In this document: positions 6,753-14,765 of the stretch, one piece after another
How the letters are laid out: every line of letters begins with the position of its first letter
How positions within the stretch are numbered: position 1 is the stretch's first letter
Origin: a virus
Virus record (IMG/VR): IMGVR_UViG_3300021373_001198
Span: 1 to 34,792 of that record
Reading direction: 5' to 3' (one strand)
DNA length: 34,792 nt
The notes under the pieces: generated by a model
Database searches by the model: none
Told to the model about the DNA's origin: nothing
What the model saw: only the letters and a program-made list of their open reading frames with translations
Program-made: the position numbers and the translations under genes

Positions 6753-7598
6753 TTAAAAGCTATAAACATCATCTGGATTTACAACTGTAGGTAATCCGTT
6801 TTCGTTTAGCTTAAAGTCAAATGATTCAAATGGTGTATTCCTACTTCTTTTGCAATTAACAGTTATACATCCTAATTTGTTTTCATCTTTTTCTAGTTCT
6901 ATTTGAGTTTCTGTTTTCTTCTCTAGGAATGAACCTAAATGTCCTGTTGGTTTGTCAGAGCCATAATTACTATGTATCACAGTTACGATATGGCAATTGT
7001 AGATACTTGTTAAAGACATTATCTTTTGAACTAGCTCTGAACTTTCCTCTAGATTATTTACATCGCTTACAAGGTCTGCTATACCGTCTATAATTACTAC
7101 TCCTATTTTCTTACCATCATCTACTAAACATTTTAAATAGTATTCTATAAAATCTATTCTTGTATTATGATTAATTTTTCTTAATGCAAATGTATGATAG
7201 AATTTTAAATCAATTCCTGAGTTCATCCATTGTATTCTTTTAAATACTCTTTGTGAATGCCATTCACCTTGTTCTGTATCAAAGTGTATAAATTCTCTTC
7301 CTTCTCTAAATGAATTTAGTCCTGTAGTATGTACTCCTTTTGGATTGCAATATACAGAACCTAATAGACTTACAAAAAATGTTTTCATAGATTTAGGTGG
7401 AGCTTGTATAAAAGAGAAATTACCATAAGTACCTATTGGTGTTGGAAATTCTTTTACTCCTGTCTTAGTTGTTACTTCTTTACTTTTAAAGCTAATTGCT
7501 ACTGGTGGGTGGTCTATTTTTTTATTTATATCGATAGCACATTCTTCTTGTACCCTCTGCATATGTAATGAGTGTGCGTGTTCCTCTTCTTCAGTCAT
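6753..7598 (-). CDS. RecA-like ATPase (RepA/AAA_25-type, putative replicative helicase)
   Basis: The 281-aa protein carries an atypical Walker A motif APPKSMKT (66-73), a Walker B strand VVIIDG (167-172), and a later VTVIHSN-GHLGSFLEKKTE segment typical of RepA/DnaB-like hexameric ATPases. It probably unwinds DNA or loads another helicase. A longer frame opens at 7655, but that ATG lies inside the terminator hairpin at 7632-7661, so the ATG at 7598 (MTEEEEHAHS) is chosen. It follows the SSB and annealing genes in the replication operon. Confidence 0.82.
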   Translation of the reverse strand: MTEEEEHAHSLHMQRVQEECAIDINKKIDHPPVAISFKSKEVTTKTGVKEFPTPIGTYGNFSFIQAPPKSMKTFFVSLLGSVYCNPKGVHTTGLNSFREGREFIHFDTEQGEWHSQRVFKRIQWMNSGIDLKFYHTFALRKINHNTRIDFIEYYLKCLVDDGKKIGVVIIDGIADLVSDVNNLEESSELVQKIMSLTSIYNCHIVTVIHSNYGSDKPTGHLGSFLEKKTETQIELEKDENKLGCITVNCKRSRNTPFESFDFKLNENGLPTVVNPDDVYSF

Positions 7599-7631
7599 TA
7601 TTGTTTTAATTAATAAGGTTATTGTTTGAAT

Positions 7632-7661
7632 AAAAAAGGGAGCATACGAATACACTCCCTT
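7632..7661 (-). terminator. Intrinsic terminator or attenuator after the SSB gene
   Basis: On the minus strand AAGGGAG pairs with CTCCCTT around a 12-nt loop, followed directly by six T's. It lies between the SSB stop (7684) and the ATPase start (7598). No clear promoter follows it, so it probably attenuates rather than fully separates expression of the abundant SSB and the downstream enzymes. Confidence 0.8.
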
Positions 7662-7683
7662 AAAAACTAAATTAACTCAAATA

Positions 7684-8013
7684 CTAAAACGGTAAATCTT
7701 CCGTTTCAATCTCTTTTGCAGGAACTCCAATATCAGTTGCCTGTACTTCAGGTTTTGATATTCTCCATGCCACTAAATTATTATAGTACTTACCTTTGTA
7801 TTCAGCACCTCTTAAATTAAATGACACGTTAACATCATTACCTACCTTATTGTACTTAATGAAATTATCTACATTATCTTTTACAACCTCAAACTTAACG
7901 TCTTGAGGATACTTGTCGTTTGTTGTCAATACAAACTCTACTTTTTGAAATCCAGAGTCAAACGTTTGTTTTTCTCCGATTAACTTAATTTTACCTGTTA
8001 CTGCTAAACTCAT
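7684..8013 (-). CDS. Single-stranded DNA-binding protein, DUF3127 type
   Basis: The 109-aa protein has an OB-fold-like strand pattern (VTGKIKLIGEKQTFDSGFQK, then EFVLTT, KFEVV, VNVSFNLRG) and ends in the acidic-hydrophobic tail ETEDLPF, which resembles the partner-binding tip of bacterial SSBs. DUF3127 proteins are largely confined to Bacteroidota, supporting the host assignment. It would protect replication intermediates and recruit partners. It lies 4 nt after the ERF gene and is followed by a terminator. Confidence 0.82.
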   Translation of the reverse strand: MSLAVTGKIKLIGEKQTFDSGFQKVEFVLTTNDKYPQDVKFEVVKDNVDNFIKYNKVGNDVNVSFNLRGAEYKGKYYNNLVAWRISKPEVQATDIGVPAKEIETEDLPF

Positions 8014-8017
8014 AATT

Positions 8018-8563
8018 TTACTGATTTAATGATTTTTCTATTTCTGTTGATACTATGTACTTTGTTCTAACTTGTGCTATTGTAGCTTTACCTGCTGACA
8101 ATGCTGACTTTACTCTTTTATATTCAGGACTACCTAACTTTAGTGCTGGTTTTTCTTTACCATGTGTGTTAGTCGCATCACTATCTTTAGTATCATCTAG
8201 TAACAATAAGTTACCTAAACTATACTTCTTAGCATAAGATGATGCAGCTCCTGTCCTCTGAGGCATTTGCATACCTTTAGAATCAAAATCAATAATAGCT
8301 ACTGCTTCTGAAACTATAGAGTGTTCTGTGTTAATCTCTTCTAAATCTATTAACTTAACCTCTGATTTAATAAATGGTCTACCTGCCACTTCGTTTAAAC
8401 TTTCTGTGATTTTGAAAACCACTTTGTACTTTTCCTCATAAGGTTTGATTGCCTCCAAGATATCTTCTGCTGAACGATACTTGTACTTACCAAAACTATT
8501 GTATTGGTTTTTTGGTGCTTTTAATTCTAATTGAATTCTTTGTAGTTTTTCTACGATTGTCAT
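8018..8563 (-). CDS. ERF-family single-strand annealing protein
   Basis: The 181-aa protein begins with the family's recognisable block: LKAPKNQYNSFGKYKYRSAE followed by DILEAIKPY, and later QRTGAASSYAKKYSLGNL and DDTKDSDAT. ERF proteins anneal complementary single strands in phage recombination and circularisation, normally together with SSB and an exonuclease, both of which are encoded nearby. The start at 8563 is standard for the family. Confidence 0.93.
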   Translation of the reverse strand: MTIVEKLQRIQLELKAPKNQYNSFGKYKYRSAEDILEAIKPYEEKYKVVFKITESLNEVAGRPFIKSEVKLIDLEEINTEHSIVSEAVAIIDFDSKGMQMPQRTGAASSYAKKYSLGNLLLLDDTKDSDATNTHGKEKPALKLGSPEYKRVKSALSAGKATIAQVRTKYIVSTEIEKSLNQ

Positions 8564-8576
8564 AATTTAATTTAAT

Positions 8577-8744
8577 TTACTTTAATAATTCTGTTCTTAT
8601 TACTTTTTTATAATCACTCGGACAGTCTTCATCTGTCAGTTCAAATATCCATGTTTCTAGTATAGCAATTCTTCTTTCTAGTTCTTCTTTGTTTTTGGTA
8701 AGAGCTTCGATTCTACTGTTTTTGAAGTCATTTAAGTCTTTCAT
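8577..8744 (-). CDS. Small coiled-coil protein (55 aa)
   Basis: The product begins MKDLNDFKNSRIEAL and is a single charged helix (KNKEELERRIAILE) ending in DEDCPSDYKKVIRTELLK. A longer frame opening at 8861 runs backwards through a promoter and a terminator, so the ATG at 8744, about 12 nt after the predicted transcription start, is chosen. It is the first gene of the replication operon. Function unknown. Confidence 0.7.
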   Translation of the reverse strand: MKDLNDFKNSRIEALTKNKEELERRIAILETWIFELTDEDCPSDYKKVIRTELLK

Positions 8745-8761
8745 GTTGTATTGTTTTTTGA

Positions 8762-8792
8762 CAAATCTATAATAATTTTTTGAATTACCAAA
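8762..8792 (-). promoter_or_regulatory. Bacteroidota housekeeping-type promoter for the replication operon
   Basis: On the minus strand TTTG (8789-8792), exactly 19 nt, then TAGATTTG (8762-8769) is a perfect match to the Bacteroidota primary-sigma consensus. It sits immediately downstream of the terminator at 8801-8842 and about 18 nt upstream of the ATG at 8744, so the early replication block is transcribed by unmodified host polymerase. Confidence 0.88.
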
Positions 8793-8800
8793 ATAAATGT

Positions 8801-8842
8801 AAAAAAAAAGCAGAGAGGGTAAACAATTAAATCCCTCCCTGC
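8801..8842 (-). terminator. Intrinsic terminator before the replication operon
   Basis: On the minus strand GCAGGGAGGG pairs with CCCTCTCTGC (one G-U) around a 13-nt loop and is followed by nine T's. It ends transcription from the gene at 8869-9315 and isolates the replication operon promoter just beyond it. Confidence 0.88.
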
Positions 8843-8868
8843 CGACAGAAAAACAAAACACAAAAAAA

Positions 8869-9315
8869 TTAAAAGTGTCTGAATGACAATTCTTTGTCTT
8901 TTAAATAATTATCAGTATCAAAGTAAATACTTTTATCGTATATTTTAATTCTTTCAATACCGTATTGTATTAAAGCCCTAACGAATCTAAATCTTTTAGA
9001 TGGGTTTAGGCATTTGAACTTTATAGCTTTACCAACCCTATGTGATGATTCTAACCCTAAACCAATTTTATCTGCATAAGTCTTTGAAGTGTATCCTAAA
9101 TAAATGTGACCTTTCAATCTTTCTGTTCTAAACACTTCATCTAATATAAATACTGGTTCGCTTTCCATGAACATCTTTCCACTTCCTAAAACATCAGGAC
9201 TATCAAACATAGACCATTTAAGTACATTCAATCCTTCTTCATCCATCTCCTTTGTATACTTGTCTGTGTATGTAGGAACGAAGTCATTAAAATTATGCCT
9301 CTTCCTACTCTTCAT
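8869..9315 (-). CDS. Degenerate peptidase M15-like protein (zinc site lost)
   Basis: The 148-aa protein contains the M15_3 opening FDSPDVLGSG (37-46) and then aligns without large gaps to the phage's own endolysin at 10246-10569: YTSK for YRSP, SSHRVGKAIK for SSHIKGLAVD, and SIYFD for FIHVD. The first zinc histidine is kept (H92), but the aspartate ligand is replaced by K99 and the final histidine by Y131. It is therefore unlikely to be a working zinc peptidase and may bind cell-wall or another ligand. It stands alone between the lysis cassette and a strong terminator. Confidence 0.7.
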   Translation of the reverse strand: MKSRKRHNFNDFVPTYTDKYTKEMDEEGLNVLKWSMFDSPDVLGSGKMFMESEPVFILDEVFRTERLKGHIYLGYTSKTYADKIGLGLESSHRVGKAIKFKCLNPSKRFRFVRALIQYGIERIKIYDKSIYFDTDNYLKDKELSFRHF

Positions 9316-9659
9316 ATTCTTTGTAAATATACATACGATTATATTATTATTTAAATATAATTATTATTATAAAATAACATATTGTTTATAACTTAACTTG
9401 AAATTGTAAATTTTTTCAACTAACTTCGCCTCGTCTTTTTAAGAAAGAATAATATTTTCTTCCTGATGAAATAAAATATATTCAATTATTAATAGTAGGT
9501 TGCCCACAAAGGCAACCATACAACCAGACAAAGCAAAGATTAGAAACAATATAGGATAATTATGTTCATTTTTTTTTGGGTAGATATATTTAGAAAAAAA
9601 AGTGTTTAAGTTATGAACAGTTTTTTCTAAAACTGCACCACATATGAGTGATTTTTAAA
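9316..9659. other. Gene-poor gap (344 nt) with a perfect GGTTGCC hairpin
   Basis: No well-supported gene is seen. A perfect 7-bp inverted repeat, GGTTGCC-N6-GGCAACC, lies at 9498-9517, and a second one (CAGTTTT/AAAACTG) at 9619-9636; neither is followed by a strong T tract. A minus-strand frame at 9439-9549 would give a 36-aa hydrophobic peptide with an LSGC lipobox-like motif, but it needs a TTG start and does not touch its neighbours. The gap probably contains the end of the late lysis transcript and the promoter of the gene at 9315, which I could not identify. Confidence 0.4.
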
Positions 9660-10121
9660 TCACTTGTGACGTATCTTTTCTAACGTTCTAGCACCAAAAT
9701 AACCAGCATAGACTAACATAAGTAGATTTCCAAGTAGTGATATCCATTCAGAGTCTATATTAAACTTATCTAAAGAACTATCTAGTATTACATAGCAAAA
9801 CATAGTTAATGTTAGAAATGCTAATGACAATGGTCTTATATTAGATGATAACCATGAATTACTACTCATATCTGATTGCCAACGTTTAGTTACCTCTTGC
9901 ATTTCAATAACGTCTTGCTCTAGTTCTTTGATTAACATTTGTTTTTCATCTTCTGTTAATTCTTTATCGCTACTAATAGCACTAATAATATCAGATACTT
10001 TACCACCAGTAATAGCATCAACTAACTTTGGTGCTACGCTTTTACCAGTCTTTACAACACCTCTTAGTAAATTACCAAAGAAAGTACCTTTACCGTTATT
10101 TTTAAGTTTTCTATCACTCAT
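9660..10121 (-). CDS. Holin, three-TM/GTA_holin-like family
   Basis: The 153-aa protein has a charged N-terminal half with a conserved acidic helix (KELTEDEKQMLIKELEQD), the motif RWQSDMSSNSWLSSNIRP, and two clear membrane segments (about residues 94-113 and 126-146). This layout matches the holin family PF11351 found in gene-transfer agents and phages. It would open the inner membrane for the endolysin. It overlaps the 46-aa membrane-protein gene by 4 nt (ATGA). Confidence 0.8.
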   Translation of the reverse strand: MSDRKLKNNGKGTFFGNLLRGVVKTGKSVAPKLVDAITGGKVSDIISAISSDKELTEDEKQMLIKELEQDVIEMQEVTKRWQSDMSSNSWLSSNIRPLSLAFLTLTMFCYVILDSSLDKFNIDSEWISLLGNLLMLVYAGYFGARTLEKIRHK

Positions 10122-10258
10122 ATTAAATAAATTAATAATATTATAAATATAAATAAGTTAAATAGTGTAAATAGTTTAGGGTATTTTATAAAATCTAATC
10201 TTATTATACATCCTGATAAAAACATCAGTAAATGTAACAACCCTATTAATATGTCCAA
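10118..10258 (-). CDS. Small two-TM lysis-cassette protein (46 aa, TTG start; or 35 aa from ATG at 10225)
   Basis: A frame squeezed between the endolysin and holin genes encodes two hydrophobic segments, DILIGLLHLLMFLSGCII and LFTLFNLFIFIILLIYLI, separated by a short charged loop. It overlaps the endolysin stop at one end and ends in an ATGA overlap with the holin start at the other, the usual sign of a coupled real gene. The TTG at 10258 keeps the first membrane segment whole. It could be a second holin, an antiholin or a pinholin-like protein. Confidence 0.55.
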   Translation of the reverse strand: MDILIGLLHLLMFLSGCIIRLDFIKYPKLFTLFNLFIFIILLIYLI

Positions 10259-10569
10259 ATTACATTACTTGACTTATCTTTATCATCATCTACATGGATA
10301 AACGTATCAGCAATACCAATACGATTAAATCCAACACTCATAAGTGCATCAAGTACTTTGTATCTAGTTCTACTATCAGTAGCTTTGATGTCTACTGCTA
10401 GACCTTTGATATGACTTGATAATGGATTTTTTATTGATTCTGGATGGTCTGGACTTCTGTATGCTGAGTTAATGACAAATGGCATCTTAGCATATTCTCT
10501 TGCTTTGTCTAGTTTAGCAAGAAAGTCTTTGTCCATCTTGTATTCTATTTCTTTAAAGTATTTAGTCAT
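10246..10569 (-). CDS. Endolysin, peptidase M15 (D-Ala-D-Ala-type metallopeptidase)
   Basis: The 107-aa single-domain enzyme has the M15_3 pattern: AYRSPDHP (36-42), the zinc ligands H53 and D60 in SSHIKGLAVD, the segment GFNRIGIADTFIHVD with H92, and preserved spacing. It should cut peptide cross-links in host peptidoglycan. There is no signal peptide, so it depends on the neighbouring holin(s). It overlaps the thioredoxin-like gene by 8 nt. Confidence 0.92.
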   Translation of the reverse strand: MTKYFKEIEYKMDKDFLAKLDKAREYAKMPFVINSAYRSPDHPESIKNPLSSHIKGLAVDIKATDSRTRYKVLDALMSVGFNRIGIADTFIHVDDDKDKSSNVIWTY

Positions 10570-10885
10570 TACTTATTTTGTTGATCATAGCTTGTATCTC
10601 GATTGGATTTACTTCTATCTTCATAGACAAACCACCTTGCCAAACTCTTTTTAGTTTATTATTCTCATCAAATAAAATAATGGCTGGTACAGACTTTACT
10701 TGGTCTTTTAGTTTTTGTGGTTGGTCATCATAGTTGGCTTTTAAAATCCTAACGTTTTTAAGTGAGTTTAAATGCTTGTAGTCATTGCTTTTGTTCCAAC
10801 TAGAATTTATGTAGAGTAGTTTCGCTTTCTGTGAGAATACGTTTAGGGAGAATAGGAATAGTATGGCAAGTAGTATCTTTTTCAT
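10562..10885 (-). CDS. Secreted thioredoxin-like protein lacking the CxxC
   Basis: A typical signal peptide (MKKILLAILFLFSLNVFSQ) is followed by a thioredoxin-fold pattern: strand LLYINSS, W30, helix, strand ILKANYD, then VKSVPAIILFDENNKLKRVWQGG with the conserved cis-proline at P67. The active-site WCxxC position reads WNKSN, so no redox centre exists. The fold may serve as a periplasmic binding module. It lies between the membrane-coil gene and the endolysin, with 4- and 8-nt overlaps. Confidence 0.75.
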   Translation of the reverse strand: MKKILLAILFLFSLNVFSQKAKLLYINSSWNKSNDYKHLNSLKNVRILKANYDDQPQKLKDQVKSVPAIILFDENNKLKRVWQGGLSMKIEVNPIEIQAMINKISND

Positions 10886-11163
10886 TTCTTCATTATTTGG
10901 AATAGCTTCTCATCAATCTTGTCAAGTTTCTTACTATTCTTGTCTACCTTTTCATTGATATTTATAATCGTATTTCTTATGAGTTCATCTTTTAGCTCAT
11001 ACTCTGATTTTTTTATCTCTGGCTCTGGTAGTTTCTTTGCTAGTTCTATATCTGATTGCAAAGTTGTGTATGTCATTGCTAATGAGATTGCACCAGCTAC
11101 TATTATTCCAATGGTTTTTAAGTCTAGTTGTACTTGAGTATCTTCCGATATTTTATTAGCCAT
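10882..11163 (-). CDS. Membrane-anchored coiled-coil protein of the lysis cassette
   Basis: The 93-aa protein has an N-terminal membrane segment (LKTIGIIVAGAISLAMTYT) and a long charged coiled coil (ELKDELIRNTIININEKVDK onward). An inner-membrane anchor with a periplasmic coil is the layout of i-spanins and of XhlA-like proteins, and the gene sits at the head of the lysis cassette. No o-spanin partner was identified with confidence. Similar LPEPEI-containing proteins recur in flavobacterial phages, as far as I recall. Confidence 0.65.
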   Translation of the reverse strand: MANKISEDTQVQLDLKTIGIIVAGAISLAMTYTTLQSDIELAKKLPEPEIKKSEYELKDELIRNTIININEKVDKNSKKLDKIDEKLFQIMKK

Positions 11164-11176
11164 TTTTTTTATTTCT

Positions 11177-14100
11177 TTAACTTGTTAATTTTTGTAAATC
11201 TTCATCTGACAAAGCAGTTTTATAAACTCTTAGGTCTTTGTTTTTTCCGTAGAAATTCGCTCCTCCAGTGGAATCTTCGAACCTTAATCGGTCTAAAGTA
11301 TTTGCTGTAGGTACATTAGCAGTAGTTTCTGATGCTATTTCAAAACCATCAATCCATAAAGCGTAATTATTTAATCCATACTTTAAAGCTATTTTACTGT
11401 AATCAGTTATGTCTGTCATTACATTAAAACTATTGAATTGTGTAACTCCTCCAACTCTACAAAATACCCCAAGTTGATTATTCCCACCACTAACATATCT
11501 AATTATAAATCTATTATCAGAAGTACCATCTGACAATGAAATATATCTATGATTAGAACCTGTCGCCAAAGCAGCAATCTCTGCGTACAATACACCTTCA
11601 GTACTATTTATATGGTCTTGTAAACCACTTCTACTTGCTTCGTCTTTTAAACGAGTTTGTATACTTCCGTTAGTTGGAATGTATGATGATGCGTAGCCTT
11701 CTTCAAATTGTGCTCCCCAAATGTAAACACCACTTATCCCATCACCATTAAAGGCATTAGTTTCACTTCCAGTAATACCAACAGAAAAACTTGTATAAAT
11801 TTGCCCAACATTAGTCATTTGAGATGAATCTAAAGTCACGGAGCACTTGTACCAACCATTACCATAGTTTTCGATTTTTGCACTATCAAAAGCTGCTGCA
11901 GTTGCATTTACGTTAAAAGTACCATTCTCCAAATCAAACATAACTGATATATTTGGTGCATTTCTTGTACGTAGTGCTATATAATTGTATTCGCCTTTTT
12001 TAGCAAAAACAGAATTAGTATATAAACCAGATAAACTTGTAAAATTACGACTCAAACTTCTATTGCCACCAGTACCACTGTCTGGCACAAGTTTAAAGGA
12101 ATTTTGATTGCCAGATGGGTCTGTTATAGTAGATACTGAAACAGTTGCGTTTGTTTTAAGCCAATAATTTTGACTATAATCCTCACTATAAGTAATCAAG
12201 TTCGTAGACTGAGGCTCGAGCAATAGAATAGGACATCCACTTGATGCAACTTCTTGACCAGTAACTTCTTTAACTGATACGTTGTCTATTGATAATGTAC
12301 CATTCATATACCTTGCAAAAGAAAAAGTTGCAGTTGTAGGCTCTACATAAATAGTATAAGTACCGTTAGCATTAAAATCTTGTACTTGTGATGCATCTCC
12401 AGTTCTTAACCTTACAAAACCAGAGCCAGTATAATCGGATATTGTAAAAGTAACTTTATTTGTTTTTCCAACTACTGATACATCTTGAGACAAAGTAGAG
12501 CCATCACTACCAGATGTAACAACTGCTTTACCATCAGAAATACTCCAACCAGTTCCTTTATTCCAGTTAGAATCAGTATCAAATCCACCATTAGTAATCA
12601 ATTCATCAGAAAGAGTATCTTGCCAAGTAATATCATCATAATTTAATCTTGGTAAATCAGTAGCGTCTGTTATTTCTTTGACACTAAAATTATCAATATA
12701 AAAGTATTCTCCAGCACCAGCGTTTTGCCAGTTAGCATTACCAATAGATATATCATCTGAATTACTGTCGGCTTCAAAATAGTAAGTATGTTCAACCCAA
12801 TCATTGGTTAAAGTTCTTATGTTAGCTCTGTTTTGACTACTAATATCATAACCACTTCTCAAGTATAAATTAGGAGTTCCACTAATATTTCCATTTTTTA
12901 AACTAAAAGTTGCCTTGTATTTACTACCAACAGTATAAGACATTGATTGAACTAAGAAACTACTTCTCCAATCATCATTAGATGTTTTTTCTAGCTTTAC
13001 ACCACCATCTTCTGGGGTTATAACTGCACTAGCACTTACTGCTCCGTAATCTTTAACCTCCCAATCTTGTAAAACTTCTTTGACGCTTATGTTTGTTACT
13101 GAGCCATCAAAACCACCAGAAGAGCGTACTCTAAGCGTTGTATTACTTGCAACTGTACCATAAAATGTATAAGTTCCATTATCTGTAATTGAACCTATTG
13201 TATCAGAAGATGATGTTCCAAGTCTAACATTCACTGACGAAGTTGTCATATCAGAAACAGTCAATTGAACTTTATATGTTTTACCTACGGTTGTTACTGA
13301 ATATTGGTCTAACGGAGAATTAGTTCCATCACATACCGCCTTACCATCTTCTATAATCCAATTAGTTGAAAAAACCCAATCTTGACCGACTTGTTTGATG
13401 GTAATATCGTCTATTGAGCCTTCAAAATCAGAACTTGCTCTAAACCTTAATGCAATTGTATCACTATCGTGGCTAAAATATTCTGTATAAGTTCCATCAG
13501 ATGTTCTTGGAGTACCAAAAACACTTGCAGTTGTACTTGTAAATCCCCATTTAACATCTCCACTAACATAATCACTTACTGTAAAAGTTACTTTATATGT
13601 GTTTGGAGTAGGTAAAATCATAGTTTGTAATAAGTATGAAGAAACACCACTTTCTTTAACTGCCTTACCATCGCCCATTCCCCAACCAGTACCAAAAGAC
13701 CAATCTTGACCAACTTCAACACACGACACGTTGTCTATCCAATAACTTTCTCCATTTCCTATTGTAGAATTATTTAGAGCAATATATAATCTTTGGTTAT
13801 TTCCACTTGCAGTAAAAGTAAATTCGTAATCTTGAAAATCACTTGTTAGATTAGGATTTGATATAGTATTGAAAGTAGTTGATTCTCCTATCCAATCAAA
13901 ATTAAAAGAAGAAGATGAGTCAGTTTTTGCTATAAATTTAACACGATAAATTTTACCAGATGATGTTGGAATAACTCCACCAGACATAGTAAATCCTTTA
14001 GGAGAGCCAGTATTTCCATTATCAGTCCATTTTCCAGCTTGTATAGAACTATCCCAAGACATAACACCTCTAAATTGTTGCCAATTTCCAGTAGATGAAT

Positions 14101-14764
14101 CAAAACTAGAATTATCCCCAGTAACTAATTCACTTCCTTCTTGTGAGAAATCTCCGTTGCTTACCTCCTCGTTACCTATTTGTGAGAAATCTCCGTTAGA
14201 TACTTCTTCTGAGCCAATCTCATCAAAGTTACCATTTTGAGTAAGTTCTTCACTAATGATATTTACATCTTCAACTAATCCTTGTGCATTAACTCTAGTT
14301 GCTAAACTACCTCTTGTGAAATCAAAATCTGCTGAGGTATCTTCTTTTACTGATATGTTTGTTACTGAGCCATTAAAAGTTCCGAATCCCATAAGCTCTA
14401 TTGTTGAGCCATTTGAAGTTATGTAATCTGTATAAGTTCCATTAGCAGTTGCAGTTATACCACCTACTGTGTAAGCTCTAATTCCAAAAGTACCACTAAC
14501 GTAATCTTTTACTTCATAACTTATTTTATATGTTTTACCAGAAACGATTGTAGCGTTTGGTCTTGTAACATAATTAGCTCCATTTACTGATACTAATTTA
14601 CCATCTCCTATAGACCAACCAGAGCCTATTGTCCAATCTTGACTTCCTTGTGAAAAATCTCCATTTGTAATTAATTCTTCTCCTAATCCTTCTAATGGAT
14701 AAACACTATATAATTTACCATCTTTATACCCACTTGGTATCATTCCTATACTTGGTGCATCCAT
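11177..14764 (-). CDS. Receptor-binding tail fibre with about six CBM-like modules and a C-terminal lectin-like domain
   Basis: This 1195-aa protein is the largest in the genome. After an MDAPSIGMIPSGYKDG start it carries about six carbohydrate-binding-like jelly-roll modules, each opening near NGDFSQ-DW and closing with NISVKEV-like strands, for example at residues ~30-145, 350-460, 461-565 and 715-840. A FDFTRGSLATRV linker follows module 1. The last ~150 residues (GVLYAEIAAL onward) look like a concanavalin/LamG domain. It should bind host surface glycans. Module borders near 14141-14197 show tandem duplication. Confidence 0.85.
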   Translation of the reverse strand: MDAPSIGMIPSGYKDGKLYSVYPLEGLGEELITNGDFSQGSQDWTIGSGWSIGDGKLVSVNGANYVTRPNATIVSGKTYKISYEVKDYVSGTFGIRAYTVGGITATANGTYTDYITSNGSTIELMGFGTFNGSVTNISVKEDTSADFDFTRGSLATRVNAQGLVEDVNIISEELTQNGNFDEIGSEEVSNGDFSQIGNEEVSNGDFSQEGSELVTGDNSSFDSSTGNWQQFRGVMSWDSSIQAGKWTDNGNTGSPKGFTMSGGVIPTSSGKIYRVKFIAKTDSSSSFNFDWIGESTTFNTISNPNLTSDFQDYEFTFTASGNNQRLYIALNNSTIGNGESYWIDNVSCVEVGQDWSFGTGWGMGDGKAVKESGVSSYLLQTMILPTPNTYKVTFTVSDYVSGDVKWGFTSTTASVFGTPRTSDGTYTEYFSHDSDTIALRFRASSDFEGSIDDITIKQVGQDWVFSTNWIIEDGKAVCDGTNSPLDQYSVTTVGKTYKVQLTVSDMTTSSVNVRLGTSSSDTIGSITDNGTYTFYGTVASNTTLRVRSSGGFDGSVTNISVKEVLQDWEVKDYGAVSASAVITPEDGGVKLEKTSNDDWRSSFLVQSMSYTVGSKYKATFSLKNGNISGTPNLYLRSGYDISSQNRANIRTLTNDWVEHTYYFEADSNSDDISIGNANWQNAGAGEYFYIDNFSVKEITDATDLPRLNYDDITWQDTLSDELITNGGFDTDSNWNKGTGWSISDGKAVVTSGSDGSTLSQDVSVVGKTNKVTFTISDYTGSGFVRLRTGDASQVQDFNANGTYTIYVEPTTATFSFARYMNGTLSIDNVSVKEVTGQEVASSGCPILLLEPQSTNLITYSEDYSQNYWLKTNATVSVSTITDPSGNQNSFKLVPDSGTGGNRSLSRNFTSLSGLYTNSVFAKKGEYNYIALRTRNAPNISVMFDLENGTFNVNATAAAFDSAKIENYGNGWYKCSVTLDSSQMTNVGQIYTSFSVGITGSETNAFNGDGISGVYIWGAQFEEGYASSYIPTNGSIQTRLKDEASRSGLQDHINSTEGVLYAEIAALATGSNHRYISLSDGTSDNRFIIRYVSGGNNQLGVFCRVGGVTQFNSFNVMTDITDYSKIALKYGLNNYALWIDGFEIASETTANVPTANTLDRLRFEDSTGGANFYGKNKDLRVYKTALSDEDLQKLTS

Positions 14765-14765
14765 A

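Noticed and set aside
7599-7655. Upstream start for the RecA-like ATPase
   Set aside because: The extra 19 residues would be encoded by the terminator hairpin; the ATG at 7598 gives the conserved start.
8745-8861. Upstream start for the 55-aa coiled-coil gene
   Set aside because: The extension is translated terminator and promoter sequence; transcription starts downstream of it.
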